DNA from: an uncultured Succinivibrionaceae bacterium
GTDB taxonomy: Bacteria; Pseudomonadota; Gammaproteobacteria; Enterobacterales; Succinivibrionaceae
Assembly (NCBI GenBank): GCA_944390105.1
Contig: CALXOV010000062.1
Span: forward strand, 1-43,660
DNA length: 43,660 bases
Direction of reading: 5' to 3'
In this document: piece by piece, positions 1 through 7,991 of the stretch
Layout: each line of letters starts with the position of its first letter
How positions within the stretch are numbered: the stretch's first letter is position 1
Translations under genes and position numbers: made by a program
Notes under the pieces: model-generated
Told to the model about the DNA's origin: nothing
Database searches by the model: none
Seen by the model: only the letters and a program-made list of their open reading frames with translations

Positions 1-137
1 TATCGGATGCCTGCAAGGTCGCGATTGGCCTGGGCAACCGCTTAGTGCTGCGTGAGAACTGGAAGCAGATTTGGGACGACGAGGTGCTGCATAAGGTGAT
101 TAACACCATGCTCCACCCGGATAAGCCGCAGATCTAA
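1..137 (+). CDS. C-terminal end of an unidentified protein (partial)
   Basis: An open frame enters from the left edge (first full codon at base 3) and stops at TAA 135-137, giving about 44 residues that end in HPDKPQI. The codon use resembles the downstream genes, and the stop is followed 23 bases later by a strong terminator-like hairpin, so this is a believable gene end. I do not recognise the family from the tail alone. Its position directly upstream of a TRAP transporter and glycerate genes makes a catabolic enzyme of the same pathway possible, but that is inference. Confidence 0.6.
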   Translation, partial: SDACKVAIGLGNRLVLRENWKQIWDDEVLHKVINTMLHPDKPQI

Positions 138-160
138 TTTCTGTTAGAGCTAAATCCATT

Positions 161-200
161 GCTGCTGCCTGTTTTCCCTTCCAGGCGGCAGCTTTCTCTG
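161..200 (+). terminator. Terminator-like hairpin between the partial gene and dctP
   Basis: Bases 161-171 (GCTGCTGCCTG) pair with 182-192 (CAGGCGGCAGC) in an 11-bp stem with one G-U pair and a 10-base loop, followed by TTTCTCT. It is a good intrinsic terminator or a partial attenuator ahead of the transporter genes. No convincing promoter is visible between it and dctP. Confidence 0.6.
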
Positions 201-246
201 CCAAAACTTAGTGCAGCAACCAACCTATATCTTACGAGGAACAGCT

Positions 247-1311
247 ATGCAGAAAAAATCACTGTTTGCATCAATAGCTGTCGGCATTGCGCTGATGGCG
301 TCTTCAGTGTCTGCCGCATTCTGCAACGAAATTGACTTTAACGCCGTTAAGTCCAAATCGCTGATGGGTGTACCTGAAGCCACCGTGCGCTTCCGTGTCG
401 GTACTACTACCGCCCCGGACGGCCACTACGTCAAAGGCCTGCAGGAAATGCAGCGCCTACTTGAAACCTACTCCAACGGCGAGATGACGCTCGACATCTA
501 CCCGAACTCACTTTTGGGCGACGAGCGCGGCATGATGGAACTAGTTGGCCTGGGCATTCAGGACATGTGCCTGATTTCCACCGGCCCGATCCCGAACTTT
601 GCCCCGGACTTTTCGGTACTTGACCTGCCGTATCTGTTTAAAGATGAAGCGGCGGCCTATGCTGGCATGGACGGTCCGGTAGGAGACAAACTGCTTGCCG
701 AATTGTCCAAATTCGACATTAAGGGCTTGGGCTTCTGGGAAAACGGCTTCCGTCACCTAACTAACGGCAAAGTCCCGGTCCAGCATCCCAATGAGCTTAA
801 TGGACTGAAGATCCGCACCATGGAAAACACCATCCATATTGCCACCTACGAGCACTTAGGTGCGCTGGCAACCCCGATGGCATGGTCTGAAATCTTTACT
901 GCTCTGCAGCAGGGAACCGTTGACGGCCAGGAAAACCCGATTGCGATTATTGAAACCGCTAAAGTGTACGAAGTCCAGCCGTATCTGTCGATGATCGGCC
1001 TGTTTTACTCGCCGTGCGTGCTGATGGTCAGCCAAATGACCTTTGATCGCTTAAGCCCGGAGCAGCAGGAAATCTTCCTGCGCGCCTCTGAAGAGGCTAA
1101 GCATTGGCAGCGCCAATACAGCCAAGACTACAACGCAGTAGCCATTGAGAAGATGAAGGCTGCCGGCGTCCAAATCATTGATGTCGATCTTGATGAGTGG
1201 AAGCAAGCCGTGCAGCCCATCTACGACATGCATGAACAGCTTAAAGTCAACATGGATTTGGTGAAGATGCTGACTGAGCCGACTACGGCTGAAGCTGCCC
1301 CTGCTGCCTAA
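247..1311 (+). CDS. dctP: TRAP transporter substrate-binding protein (DctP family)
   Basis: Periplasmic receptor of a tripartite ATP-independent transporter; it binds a small carboxylate and delivers it to the DctQM membrane pair. The start is ATG 247, 354 residues, preceded by ACGAGGAA; the frame is open from a GTG at 211 but that start has no ribosome site and would put 12 residues before the signal peptide. Residues 1-23 form a signal peptide (Lys-Lys, hydrophobic core, likely cut after VSA). The mature part has the usual TRAP receptor order: an early ligand-lobe strand (about residue 45), the YPNSLLGDER segment after it, and the region around residues 190-215 (LKIRTMEN) that in this family carries the carboxylate-binding arginine. 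The downstream glycerate genes suggest a hydroxy- or keto-acid ligand, but the sequence does not name it. Length and motifs are typical. Confidence 0.9.
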   Translation: MQKKSLFASIAVGIALMASSVSAAFCNEIDFNAVKSKSLMGVPEATVRFRVGTTTAPDGHYVKGLQEMQRLLETYSNGEMTLDIYPNSLLGDERGMMELVGLGIQDMCLISTGPIPNFAPDFSVLDLPYLFKDEAAAYAGMDGPVGDKLLAELSKFDIKGLGFWENGFRHLTNGKVPVQHPNELNGLKIRTMENTIHIATYEHLGALATPMAWSEIFTALQQGTVDGQENPIAIIETAKVYEVQPYLSMIGLFYSPCVLMVSQMTFDRLSPEQQEIFLRASEEAKHWQRQYSQDYNAVAIEKMKAAGVQIIDVDLDEWKQAVQPIYDMHEQLKVNMDLVKMLTEPTTAEAAPAA

Positions 1312-1326
1312 AGAGGAGATCATACG

Positions 1327-1824
1327 ATGAAAGCTCTCATTCAGAAAATAGAAAAAACGGAAGAAGTGCTGTGCGTCCTGATGCTGATGCTGATGTGCCT
1401 GTTCATCTTCCTGGGCACGGTATCGCGCTTTACCGGTCTATTCATCATTTCATGGGCTGAAGAATTCGCCCGTTACTGCATGATTTGGAGCGTGTTCCTC
1501 GGCATCGGCGTCGCCGCCGTACGCGGACAGCACTTCATGGTCAATGCCATCGGTCTGTTCTGCCCGCCCTCAGTGGTCAGAATCAGCCAGATTCTGTGCG
1601 CCATCTTAGTCGCCGTATTCTCACTGCTGTGTGTCGTCTACGGTATTGACGTGCTGGCCTGGCAGATGAACGCCAATCAGATCACTGCAACCCTGCACTG
1701 GCCGATGTGGCTGATGTATCTGTCCATCCCCTTAGGTCTTGCCCTGATGGCTGTCTGCTACTGCTATCACACTTATGAAATCATCAGCGGCAAAGCAGAT
1801 ATCAAGCAAGAAGGAGGCATGTAA
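1327..1824 (+). CDS. dctQ: TRAP transporter small membrane subunit (DctQ family)
   Basis: Small integral-membrane subunit that partners the large DctM channel in sodium-driven solute uptake. The 165-residue protein has four hydrophobic segments (about 17-38, 50-70, 88-108, 130-150), as expected of DctQ, and the family-typical SWAEEFARYCMIW stretch near residue 42. It starts 15 bases after dctP, with AAAGAGGAGATCATACG ahead of ATG 1327. Its stop codon TAA overlaps the ATG of dctM by one base, which suggests coupled translation of the two membrane subunits. Fully typical length. Confidence 0.9.
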   Translation: MKALIQKIEKTEEVLCVLMLMLMCLFIFLGTVSRFTGLFIISWAEEFARYCMIWSVFLGIGVAAVRGQHFMVNAIGLFCPPSVVRISQILCAILVAVFSLLCVVYGIDVLAWQMNANQITATLHWPMWLMYLSIPLGLALMAVCYCYHTYEIISGKADIKQEGGM

Positions 1825-3104
1825 TGATTACTCTGCTCTTATTCGGCATCCTCTTTGTCTTCCTCTTCCTCGGGGTACCTATTGCCTTGTGCTTGGGCAT
1901 GGCCGTATTTACCGCCATGTTCTTCAATGGCGATCATCAGCTGTTCCCGGTGATCGTGCAGCGCATGTTCACCCAGACCGACAACTTCAGTTTCATGGCG
2001 GTGCCGTTCTTCATCTTAGCCGGCAACATCATGGAAAAAGGCGGCATCTCCTCGCGTCTGATTGACTTCTTTGAGTTGCTGCTGCAGCGCATTGCCGCAC
2101 GCATCGCCTGCATTACCGTGGTGGCATCTGCCTTCTTCGGTGCGATCTCCGGCTCTAACCCGGCTACCGTAGCTGCCATCGGTGGTATCACCGTGCCGCG
2201 CATGAAGCAAAAGGGCTATCCGGCTGATGTCGCAGGTGCAATTGCCGCCTCCGCCGGTACCTTAGGCGTGATCATTCCGCCGTCCATCCCGATGGTGACC
2301 TACGCGGTAACCGCCTCGGTATCGGTGGGCGCTATGTTCATGGGCGGTATTCTGCCAGGCATCATCTTAGCCGCCGTCCTGGTGGTCACCAACATGATGT
2401 CCTGCAAGAAGTATGAAGCTGCGGAGCAGGTTAAGGTTCTGCCTAAAGATCTGTGGTCTGCCTTCGTCAGCGCCTTCCTCGCGCTGTTAATGCCGCTCAT
2501 CATTTTAGGCGGTATTTACGGCGGCTTCTTCACTCCGACTGAATCTGCCGCGGTTGCCTCGGTCTATGCGCTCATCATTTCGCTATTCGTCTACCGTGAG
2601 ATGAAGCTCAAGGATCTGTACGCGGTATTCCGCGACAGCGCCATCAGCTCGGCCGTGATCATGCTGGTGATCGGCATGTCCTCGCCTTTTGCTTGGTTCA
2701 TGACTTATCACAACCTGACCACTGAGCTTGCTACCACCGCCTTAAATCTGTTCAGCAGCGACATCGCCCTGCTCTTGGTGATGAACCTCATTCTGCTGTT
2801 CTTAGGCTGCTTCCTTGAGACTCAGTCCATCATCTTACTGATGACCCCGATCCTGTTGCCGATTGCTACTGCTATCGGTCTTGATCCGGTGGCGCTGGGC
2901 ATCATCATCATCATCAATACCTCAATTGGTATGATTACCCCGCCGATGGCTGTGAACATCTTCGTTGCCGCCGGCGTCTCGGGAGCGACCATTGGCCAGA
3001 TTTCACGCCGCATTCTGATTTACCTCGGCGTAGAAATCGCGACCTTGCTGGTCTTTACCTACATTCCAGGGATCATTACGCTCCTGCCGAATGCATTTAA
3101 ATAA
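1824..3104 (+). CDS. dctM: TRAP transporter large membrane subunit (DctM family)
   Basis: The 426-residue channel subunit of the importer, an all-hydrophobic protein with about a dozen membrane segments. Family signatures include FFGAISGSNPATVAAIG (about residues 108-125), the SAGTLGVIIPPSIPM stretch (about 142-157), FTPTESAAVASVYA and, near the C-terminus, IGMITPPMAVNIF. The Gly/Pro-rich IPPS and TPPM loops are the re-entrant hairpins known from this superfamily. Its ATG overlaps the dctQ stop by one base, and AAGAAGGAGGCATGTA supplies a strong ribosome site inside the dctQ end. A 73-base gap with a hairpin separates it from the glycerate kinase gene. Confidence 0.92.
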   Translation: MITLLLFGILFVFLFLGVPIALCLGMAVFTAMFFNGDHQLFPVIVQRMFTQTDNFSFMAVPFFILAGNIMEKGGISSRLIDFFELLLQRIAARIACITVVASAFFGAISGSNPATVAAIGGITVPRMKQKGYPADVAGAIAASAGTLGVIIPPSIPMVTYAVTASVSVGAMFMGGILPGIILAAVLVVTNMMSCKKYEAAEQVKVLPKDLWSAFVSAFLALLMPLIILGGIYGGFFTPTESAAVASVYALIISLFVYREMKLKDLYAVFRDSAISSAVIMLVIGMSSPFAWFMTYHNLTTELATTALNLFSSDIALLLVMNLILLFLGCFLETQSIILLMTPILLPIATAIGLDPVALGIIIIINTSIGMITPPMAVNIFVAAGVSGATIGQISRRILIYLGVEIATLLVFTYIPGIITLLPNAFK

Positions 3105-3118
3105 TGTCTAAAAACCTC

Positions 3119-3153
3119 CAGCCGGCTGCTGCAACACCCCAGTCGGCTGTTTT
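3119..3153 (+). terminator. Intra-operon terminator or attenuator hairpin after dctM
   Basis: CAGCCGGCTG (3119-3128) pairs with CAGTCGGCTG (3140-3149), 10 bp with one G-U pair, followed by TTTT and then AAAA. It lies between dctM and the glycerate kinase, which is preceded by its own AAAGGAAAG ribosome site. It probably lowers read-through from the transporter genes into the enzyme genes, or protects the upstream mRNA. Confidence 0.5.
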
Positions 3154-3177
3154 AAAAGTAAAAGGAAAGTCTGCATC

Positions 3178-4320
3178 ATGAAAAAATTTTTATTTATGCC
3201 TGATTCATTTAAAGGAACATTAAGCTCCAGTGAAATCTGCGACATTCTGCAGACCACGGCGCAGAAATTTTTTCCTGAGGCTGACTGCTGCAAAATCCCG
3301 GTTGCCGACGGCGGCGAAGGCAGTGTGGACTGCTTTGTGCAGGCCTTAAACGGCACTAAGCGTACCCAGAAAGTGACCAATCCGCTGTTCGAGCCGATGG
3401 AAGCGCAGTTTGGCCTAATTCATGACGGCAAAACTGCGGTCATTGAAATGGCGGCCTGCGCTGGACTGCCGCTGATCGAAAATCGCCGTGACCCGCTTAA
3501 AGCCACTACCTACGGGGTGGGCGAGCTGATGTTAGCTGCCCTTAATGAGCAGGTTGACACTATCATTATTGGCTTGGGAGGTAGCGCTACCAATGACGGT
3601 GGCTGCGGCGCAGCGGCCGCTTTAGGCGTACGTTTTTTCAATGCAAAAGGTGAGGCGTTCATCCCGACAGGCGGAACCTTGTGCGACATCGCCAAAATTG
3701 ACTGTTCAGGGATTGATCCGCGCCTTACGCACACTAAAGTCATTGCCATGTGCGACATTGATAATCCGATGACGGGTCCTAACGGCGCCTCCTACATTTT
3801 CGGACCGCAAAAAGGTGCCGATCCTGACATGGTGAAGACGCTTGATGCCAATATGCATCATTTAGCGGAGCTACTGCGTAACCAGCTGCAGCTTGATCTT
3901 GAGACCGTGCCCGGCAGCGGTGCTGCCGGGGCGATGGGCGCAGGCTGCGTCGCCTTCTTTAACGCTAAGCTGCAGTCAGGCATTGACACGGTACTTGATG
4001 CCACGCATTTTGAAAGCTTAGCTGCAGATGCTGATTTTATATTTACCGGCGAAGGACGACTTGATAGTCAAAGTCTGCAGGGTAAGGTGGTGATCGGCAT
4101 CAGCCGCCGCGCCAAAGCACTTAACGTTCCGGTTATTGCCATTGTCGGCGGTGCCGTTGATGACGGTTTAGCCCCAGGCTATGACATGGGGCTGTCTGCG
4201 GTATTCTCGATCAATCGGCTGCCGCAGGATTTTGCTGTTTCGCGCCACAAGAGCCACGAGAATTTAACTGCTACCGCGGAAAACATTTTCCGCTTAATTA
4301 AATGTTCTACCACTGCTTAA
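3178..4320 (+). CDS. glxK: Glycerate kinase, type I (GarK/GlxK family)
   Basis: Phosphorylates D-glycerate with ATP; the E. coli members of this family make 2-phosphoglycerate, which enters lower glycolysis. The 380-residue length equals E. coli GarK/GlxK. Visible family motifs are the N-terminal PDSFKGTLSS (about 7-16), VADGGEGS (about 41-48), GLGGSATNDGGCG (about 129-141), DIDNPMTGPNGA, GSGAAGAMGAG (about 241-252) and GEGRLDSQSLQGK (about 291-304). All catalytic-looking Gly/Asp motifs are intact. It is followed after 15 bases by the hydroxyacid dehydrogenase, so the two are co-translated from one message. A second, more divergent copy lies at 5455. Confidence 0.92.
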   Translation: MKKFLFMPDSFKGTLSSSEICDILQTTAQKFFPEADCCKIPVADGGEGSVDCFVQALNGTKRTQKVTNPLFEPMEAQFGLIHDGKTAVIEMAACAGLPLIENRRDPLKATTYGVGELMLAALNEQVDTIIIGLGGSATNDGGCGAAAALGVRFFNAKGEAFIPTGGTLCDIAKIDCSGIDPRLTHTKVIAMCDIDNPMTGPNGASYIFGPQKGADPDMVKTLDANMHHLAELLRNQLQLDLETVPGSGAAGAMGAGCVAFFNAKLQSGIDTVLDATHFESLAADADFIFTGEGRLDSQSLQGKVVIGISRRAKALNVPVIAIVGGAVDDGLAPGYDMGLSAVFSINRLPQDFAVSRHKSHENLTATAENIFRLIKCSTTA

Positions 4321-4335
4321 AGAAGGAAAACTCTC

Positions 4336-5301
4336 ATGAAGATCGTTGTTTTAGACGGCTATACTGAAAACCCGGGTGATTTGAGCTGGGATGCCTTAGC
4401 CGCTTTAGGTGACTTAACGGTATATGACCGTACGGATGTGAATAATGAGGATGAGATCATTGCGCGCATCGGCGATGCGGAGCTCGTCTATACCAATAAG
4501 ACCCCGATTAGCCGCCGCGTGATCGATGCCTGCCCGAGCATGAAGTTCATCAGCCTGCTGGCCACCGGCTACAACGTTGTTGATTATAACTACGCCAAGG
4601 AAAAGGGTATTCCGGTAACTAATGTTCCGGTTTACGGCACGGCTTCAGTCAGCCAGTTTGCGATTGCGCTGCTGCTGGAAATTTGCCATCACGTAGCGCA
4701 TCACTCCAAGACCGTCTATGAAGGCAAATGGGAGCATTGCCAAGATTGGTGCTATTGGGATTACCCGCTGATTGAGCTGGATAAGAAGACCTTAGGCATC
4801 ATCGGTTTCGGCCGCATCGGCCAGCATACCGGCGCGATTGCCAAGGCCATGGGCATGAACATCTTAGCTTACGACAACTTCCCCAATGACAGCGGCCGCG
4901 CCATTGCCGAATATGTCGATCTCGATACTTTGCTTGCCAAGTCAGATGTGATTGCGCTGCACTGCCCGTTATTCCCCGAGACGCAGGGCATCATCAATAA
5001 GGACACCATCGCCAAGATGAAGGACGGGGTCATCGTCATCAATAACAGCCGCGGTCCGTTGATTGTAGAGCAGGATCTGGCAGATGCGTTAAACTCCGGC
5101 AAAGTGGCGGCGGCAGGTCTTGATGTCGTGTCAACAGAGCCGATTCGCGGCGACAACCCGCTGCTTAAGGCCAAAAATTGCCTCATCACCCCGCATATTT
5201 CATGGGCGCCGAAGGAAAGCCGTCAGCGCATCATGGACTGCGCGGTGGAAAATGCCAAAGCCTATATCGCTGGCAAGCCGATCAACGTAGTTAACAAATA
5301 A
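4336..5301 (+). CDS. hprA: D-2-hydroxyacid dehydrogenase, probable glycerate dehydrogenase / hydroxypyruvate reductase
   Basis: NAD-dependent reductase of the D-isomer-specific family; HprA-type members interconvert hydroxypyruvate and D-glycerate. The 321-residue protein has the split substrate-binding domain, a Rossmann fold with LGIIGFGRIGQH (about 153-164), the catalytic Arg in NNSRGPL (about 238), Glu in STEPIRG (about 267) and His in TPHISWAPK (about 287). AGAAGGAAAA precedes ATG 4336. Directly behind a glycerate kinase, its expected role is to convert hydroxypyruvate to D-glycerate for phosphorylation. Substrate specificity within this large family cannot be read from motifs alone, but the neighbours make glycerate the likeliest. 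Confidence 0.88.
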   Translation: MKIVVLDGYTENPGDLSWDALAALGDLTVYDRTDVNNEDEIIARIGDAELVYTNKTPISRRVIDACPSMKFISLLATGYNVVDYNYAKEKGIPVTNVPVYGTASVSQFAIALLLEICHHVAHHSKTVYEGKWEHCQDWCYWDYPLIELDKKTLGIIGFGRIGQHTGAIAKAMGMNILAYDNFPNDSGRAIAEYVDLDTLLAKSDVIALHCPLFPETQGIINKDTIAKMKDGVIVINNSRGPLIVEQDLADALNSGKVAAAGLDVVSTEPIRGDNPLLKAKNCLITPHISWAPKESRQRIMDCAVENAKAYIAGKPINVVNK

Positions 5302-5339
5302 TTTGCTAACTTAAGTAATTTTTTTATAAAATCAACACC

Positions 5340-5371
5340 AAGGGGGAGTCAGCAAGCTCTCCCTTAGTTTT
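5340..5371 (+). terminator. Intrinsic terminator at the end of the TRAP-glycerate operon
   Basis: AAGGGGGAG (5340-5348) pairs with CTCTCCCTT (5357-5365), a 9-bp stem with one G-U pair and an 8-base loop, followed by AGTTTT. It lies 38 bases past the hprA stop and separates this operon from the second kinase-like gene. Confidence 0.75.
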
Positions 5372-5454
5372 CGCAGCCAACTCAGGTTCGCCGGTGCGGA
5401 CGTGGTTTCTGCGGTTACAGCTTAAATCAGTTTTAGCTTATCCAGAGGACGAGA

Positions 5455-6624
5455 ATGCAGGTAGTAATTGCTTTAAGTGCGTTTAAAGACTGCCTAAGTG
5501 CCAAAGATGCCTGCGCGGCAGTTGAAGCTGGCATTAAGAAATATGATCCGCATATTGAAACCGTCCTCCTGCCGATGTCTGACGGCTCGGAGGGGTTCCT
5601 TGATGCCATTACCCCGACCCTGCTCAAACGCGGTTACATGCGCGAAACCCTGCTGATAGCCCCTAATCCCTATTCCACCGTCAAATCCTGCGCCGTGCTG
5701 CATCGCGGCGAGCAGTTTATCATTGAAATGGCAGCTATCTGCGGACAGCGCCAAATCCCTGAGGTCAAGCTCAATCCCTATCTGGCCAGCAGTTACCCCC
5801 TAGGCCTGGTTTTAAGTGACTTAATTAAGCGCGGCGGCAAGCTGATTAAAATCAGTCTTGGTGCCTGCGCTACGCATGATTTAGGCATCGGCATGTTAAA
5901 TGCGATGGGCTGCGCCTTTTACGATAAAGACGGCAGCCTGATTGATGCGGCAAGTCCAGCCAATATGCGGCAGATCCGCTACATTGACAGTTCGCGTTTT
6001 GATGAACTGACTGCCGCCTGCCGCTTTGAGCTGTGCTATGACATGCCCAATCAGCTATTTGGCCCAAGCGGCGCTACCTACAGCTTTGCCATGCAGAAAG
6101 GTGCGTCACGCCAAGATCTGCCAACTTTAGAAAAACTGCTGACTGGTTTTTATAATATTCTGGCAGCGCACAGCGGGCGCGATGTGCGGGATGCTCCCGG
6201 CACCGGATCTGCCGGGGGGATTGGAGCGGCCCTATGCACTTGCGCTGGCGATTGTCAGCTCATTTCCTGCTTTGATTTGGTCGCGGATCTGCTGCATGTG
6301 CGCAAGCGCGTGGCGCAGTGTGATCTGCTAATTACCGGTGAAGGCAAACTTGACGAACAGGATGTCACCGGCAAGAGCACTGCCGGACTACTGCGCATTG
6401 CCCAAGAATATCACGTACCTGACATTGCGCTATGCGGCATTCTGGATAAAAATGCCGAAGCGCTGTATCAGCAGGGAATCGCCGGCATGTTCTCCATCTG
6501 CAATAAGCCGATGACTAAAACCCAGTCTATTGTTAATGCCGCAAGTCTGCTTTCTGCACAGGCCTACAATGTTATTTCTACATTCTGCGCCGGGCTGCAC
6601 GCCCAAAAGAGCACAGGATGCTAA
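5455..6624 (+). CDS. Divergent glycerate-kinase-family protein (second copy)
   Basis: A 389-residue member of the type I glycerate kinase family, clearly related to the gene at 3178 along its whole length: ALSAFKDCLSAKDA at the N-terminus matches PDSFKGTLSSSE, SDGSEG replaces ADGGEG, SLGACATHDLGIG replaces GLGGSATNDGGCG, and APGTGSAGGIGAA and GEGKLDEQDVTGK are recognisable near the C-terminus. The start is ATG 5455, after CCAGAGGACGAGA. Two of the Gly-rich signature loops are altered, while the GEG-x-LD motif is kept. It may be an active kinase with a different substrate, a weak glycerate kinase, or a non-catalytic paralogue. It sits behind a terminator, so it is expressed separately from hprA. 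The family assignment is firm; the exact function is not. Confidence 0.75.
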   Translation: MQVVIALSAFKDCLSAKDACAAVEAGIKKYDPHIETVLLPMSDGSEGFLDAITPTLLKRGYMRETLLIAPNPYSTVKSCAVLHRGEQFIIEMAAICGQRQIPEVKLNPYLASSYPLGLVLSDLIKRGGKLIKISLGACATHDLGIGMLNAMGCAFYDKDGSLIDAASPANMRQIRYIDSSRFDELTAACRFELCYDMPNQLFGPSGATYSFAMQKGASRQDLPTLEKLLTGFYNILAAHSGRDVRDAPGTGSAGGIGAALCTCAGDCQLISCFDLVADLLHVRKRVAQCDLLITGEGKLDEQDVTGKSTAGLLRIAQEYHVPDIALCGILDKNAEALYQQGIAGMFSICNKPMTKTQSIVNAASLLSAQAYNVISTFCAGLHAQKSTGC

Positions 6625-6706
6625 ACCTGCGCATCGGTATGCGCTGCCTGAACCATGGACTTACCGCTTTTTAACTGACAGCTGCGCAATTCCCCCATGC
6701 GTGAGC

Positions 6707-6801
6707 CGGGACTAATTTATCTATGACAACCCGCCGGTGTAACACTGCCTAAATTAGCGGCTAAGTTTCATACCATGGAGTACCCCCTAAGGCTAGTCCC
6801 G
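6707..6801. other. Structured intergenic region with two overlapping inverted repeats
   Basis: The 277-base gap between the second kinase and the next gene contains two 8-bp perfect inverted repeats: CGGGACTA (6707-6714) with TAGTCCCG (6794-6801), and CTAATTTA (6712-6719) with TAAATTAG (6750-6757). They overlap by three bases and are mutually exclusive. No tRNA signature and no run of T follows. It could be a structured leader or small RNA, or chance pairing. Nothing else is recognised between 6625 and 6860. Confidence 0.3.
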
Positions 6802-6861
6802 CGAGATCACAGCAAGGTGAGTGCTCTTAGTCTTTTGTACAGTACAGTAGCGCTTTTATTT

Positions 6862-6869
6862 GCTAGAAT
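6862..6869 (+). promoter_or_regulatory. Candidate extended -10 promoter for the heptosyltransferase-coaD pair
   Basis: TGCTAGAAT gives a TG-n-TAGAAT extended -10 element. A good -35 at the usual spacing is missing, which is acceptable for extended -10 promoters. Transcription would begin near 6876, just upstream of ATG 6902. Confidence 0.35.
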
Positions 6870-6901
6870 AATTCCCATTGCAGTTTATCCACGCTAAAAA
6901 T

Positions 6902-7981
6902 ATGGACAGTTCCTGTAGTCACAGTTGTCACGCTGCCATAGGCAGTAAAAAACGTATCGCCGTGCTGCGGCTTTCCGCCCTGGGCGATTGTATCAACGCT
7001 TTTGGTTTTATCGGTGGGCTTAAACGCGCTCATCCACGGTATAAAATTTCTTGGATCATAGACGAACGCTTTGTGCCGCTGTTTCATGATCATGCCAAAG
7101 ATCCCTTAGTCCCATTGTATCCGGTCAACTTCAAAGGCGAGGGCTTGCGCGCACTCCTTAAATTACGCAAAAAGCTCAAACACAAGCAATTTGACTGTCT
7201 GCTCAATATGCAGACCTCGCTCAAAGCCTCCCTGACCTCAAGCTGCATTCAGGCTAAGATTAAATACGGCTACGACAAGGAGCGCGCCCGTGAAGGCCAT
7301 AGTCTGTTTATTGATAAAGCAGTGCCGTCTCCAGATAATCCCCATGTATTAGCCGGCTTTTTAGCGTTTGCTAAAGCCGCTGGCCTTGGGGACATTGAGC
7401 CTTACTGGGATTTTGCGCTGCAGGATAATGAGCGCGACTATGCTAAAAGCTATTTTGAGCACGATAAGATTTTCCTGATTGCGCCCTCTTCAGCTAAATC
7501 GCAGAAAAACTGGACGCTTGAGGGATATGTGGCGCTCGGGCGCTATGCCTTAGAGCAGGGCTTTACCGTAGGCCTGTTAGGCGGCATTGGGCGCAATGAG
7601 AGCGCACTGTGCGCTACCATTGCCAAGGAACTTGACGGAAAATGTGTTAATTTGTGCGGCCGCACCACGCTGCGCGAGCTGTTAGCCGTCGTCAGCATCG
7701 GCTCGCTTTTGCTCGCCCCTGACAGCGGCACCATGCATTTGGCCTCGGCTCTGCACACCCCAGTCATCGGCTTGTTTGCGGTACATGATGAAAAGCGCGT
7801 TGGGCCGTGGAATTATCCTGACCTCTGCGTCTCAGTCTATCAGGAGCTTGCGCGCAAAGAGCTACATGGTCATAACATCCCTTGGCGCTACCGCGTGCAC
7901 GATGAGCACGCGATGGAGCATATCAGTATTGAGGCAGTCAAAGCCAAATTTGACTATGCCGTAGCTACCTATCTGAAATAG
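6902..7981 (+). CDS. Heptosyltransferase-like glycosyltransferase, family GT9
   Basis: Family GT9 enzymes (WaaC, WaaF, WaaQ) add heptose from ADP-heptose to lipopolysaccharide core at the inner face of the cytoplasmic membrane. Here KRIAVLRLSALGDCINA (about 20-36 from ATG 6902) is the N-terminal GT9 signature with the GD catalytic pair, and LLAPDSGTMHLASAL (about 276-290) followed by TPVIGLFAVHDEKRVGPW is the nucleotide-sugar site. Length is about 359 residues, normal for the family. The start is uncertain: a TTG at 6878 is in frame, ATG 6902 has no clear ribosome site, and the first about 18 residues (Cys/Ser/His-rich) have no counterpart in the family. The next gene, coaD, follows after 10 bases; coaD sits beside LPS-core genes in many proteobacteria, which supports a core-assembly role. 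I cannot say which residue it transfers. Confidence 0.75.
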   Translation: MDSSCSHSCHAAIGSKKRIAVLRLSALGDCINAFGFIGGLKRAHPRYKISWIIDERFVPLFHDHAKDPLVPLYPVNFKGEGLRALLKLRKKLKHKQFDCLLNMQTSLKASLTSSCIQAKIKYGYDKERAREGHSLFIDKAVPSPDNPHVLAGFLAFAKAAGLGDIEPYWDFALQDNERDYAKSYFEHDKIFLIAPSSAKSQKNWTLEGYVALGRYALEQGFTVGLLGGIGRNESALCATIAKELDGKCVNLCGRTTLRELLAVVSIGSLLLAPDSGTMHLASALHTPVIGLFAVHDEKRVGPWNYPDLCVSVYQELARKELHGHNIPWRYRVHDEHAMEHISIEAVKAKFDYAVATYLK

Positions 7982-7991
7982 GATTTAACGC

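Noticed and set aside
211..246. GTG start of dctP
   Set aside because: No ribosome site; it would place 12 extra residues before a clear signal peptide that begins at ATG 247.
6530..6715. 61-codon frame at the end of the second kinase gene
   Set aside because: Overlaps the kinase in another frame with no ribosome site or family match.
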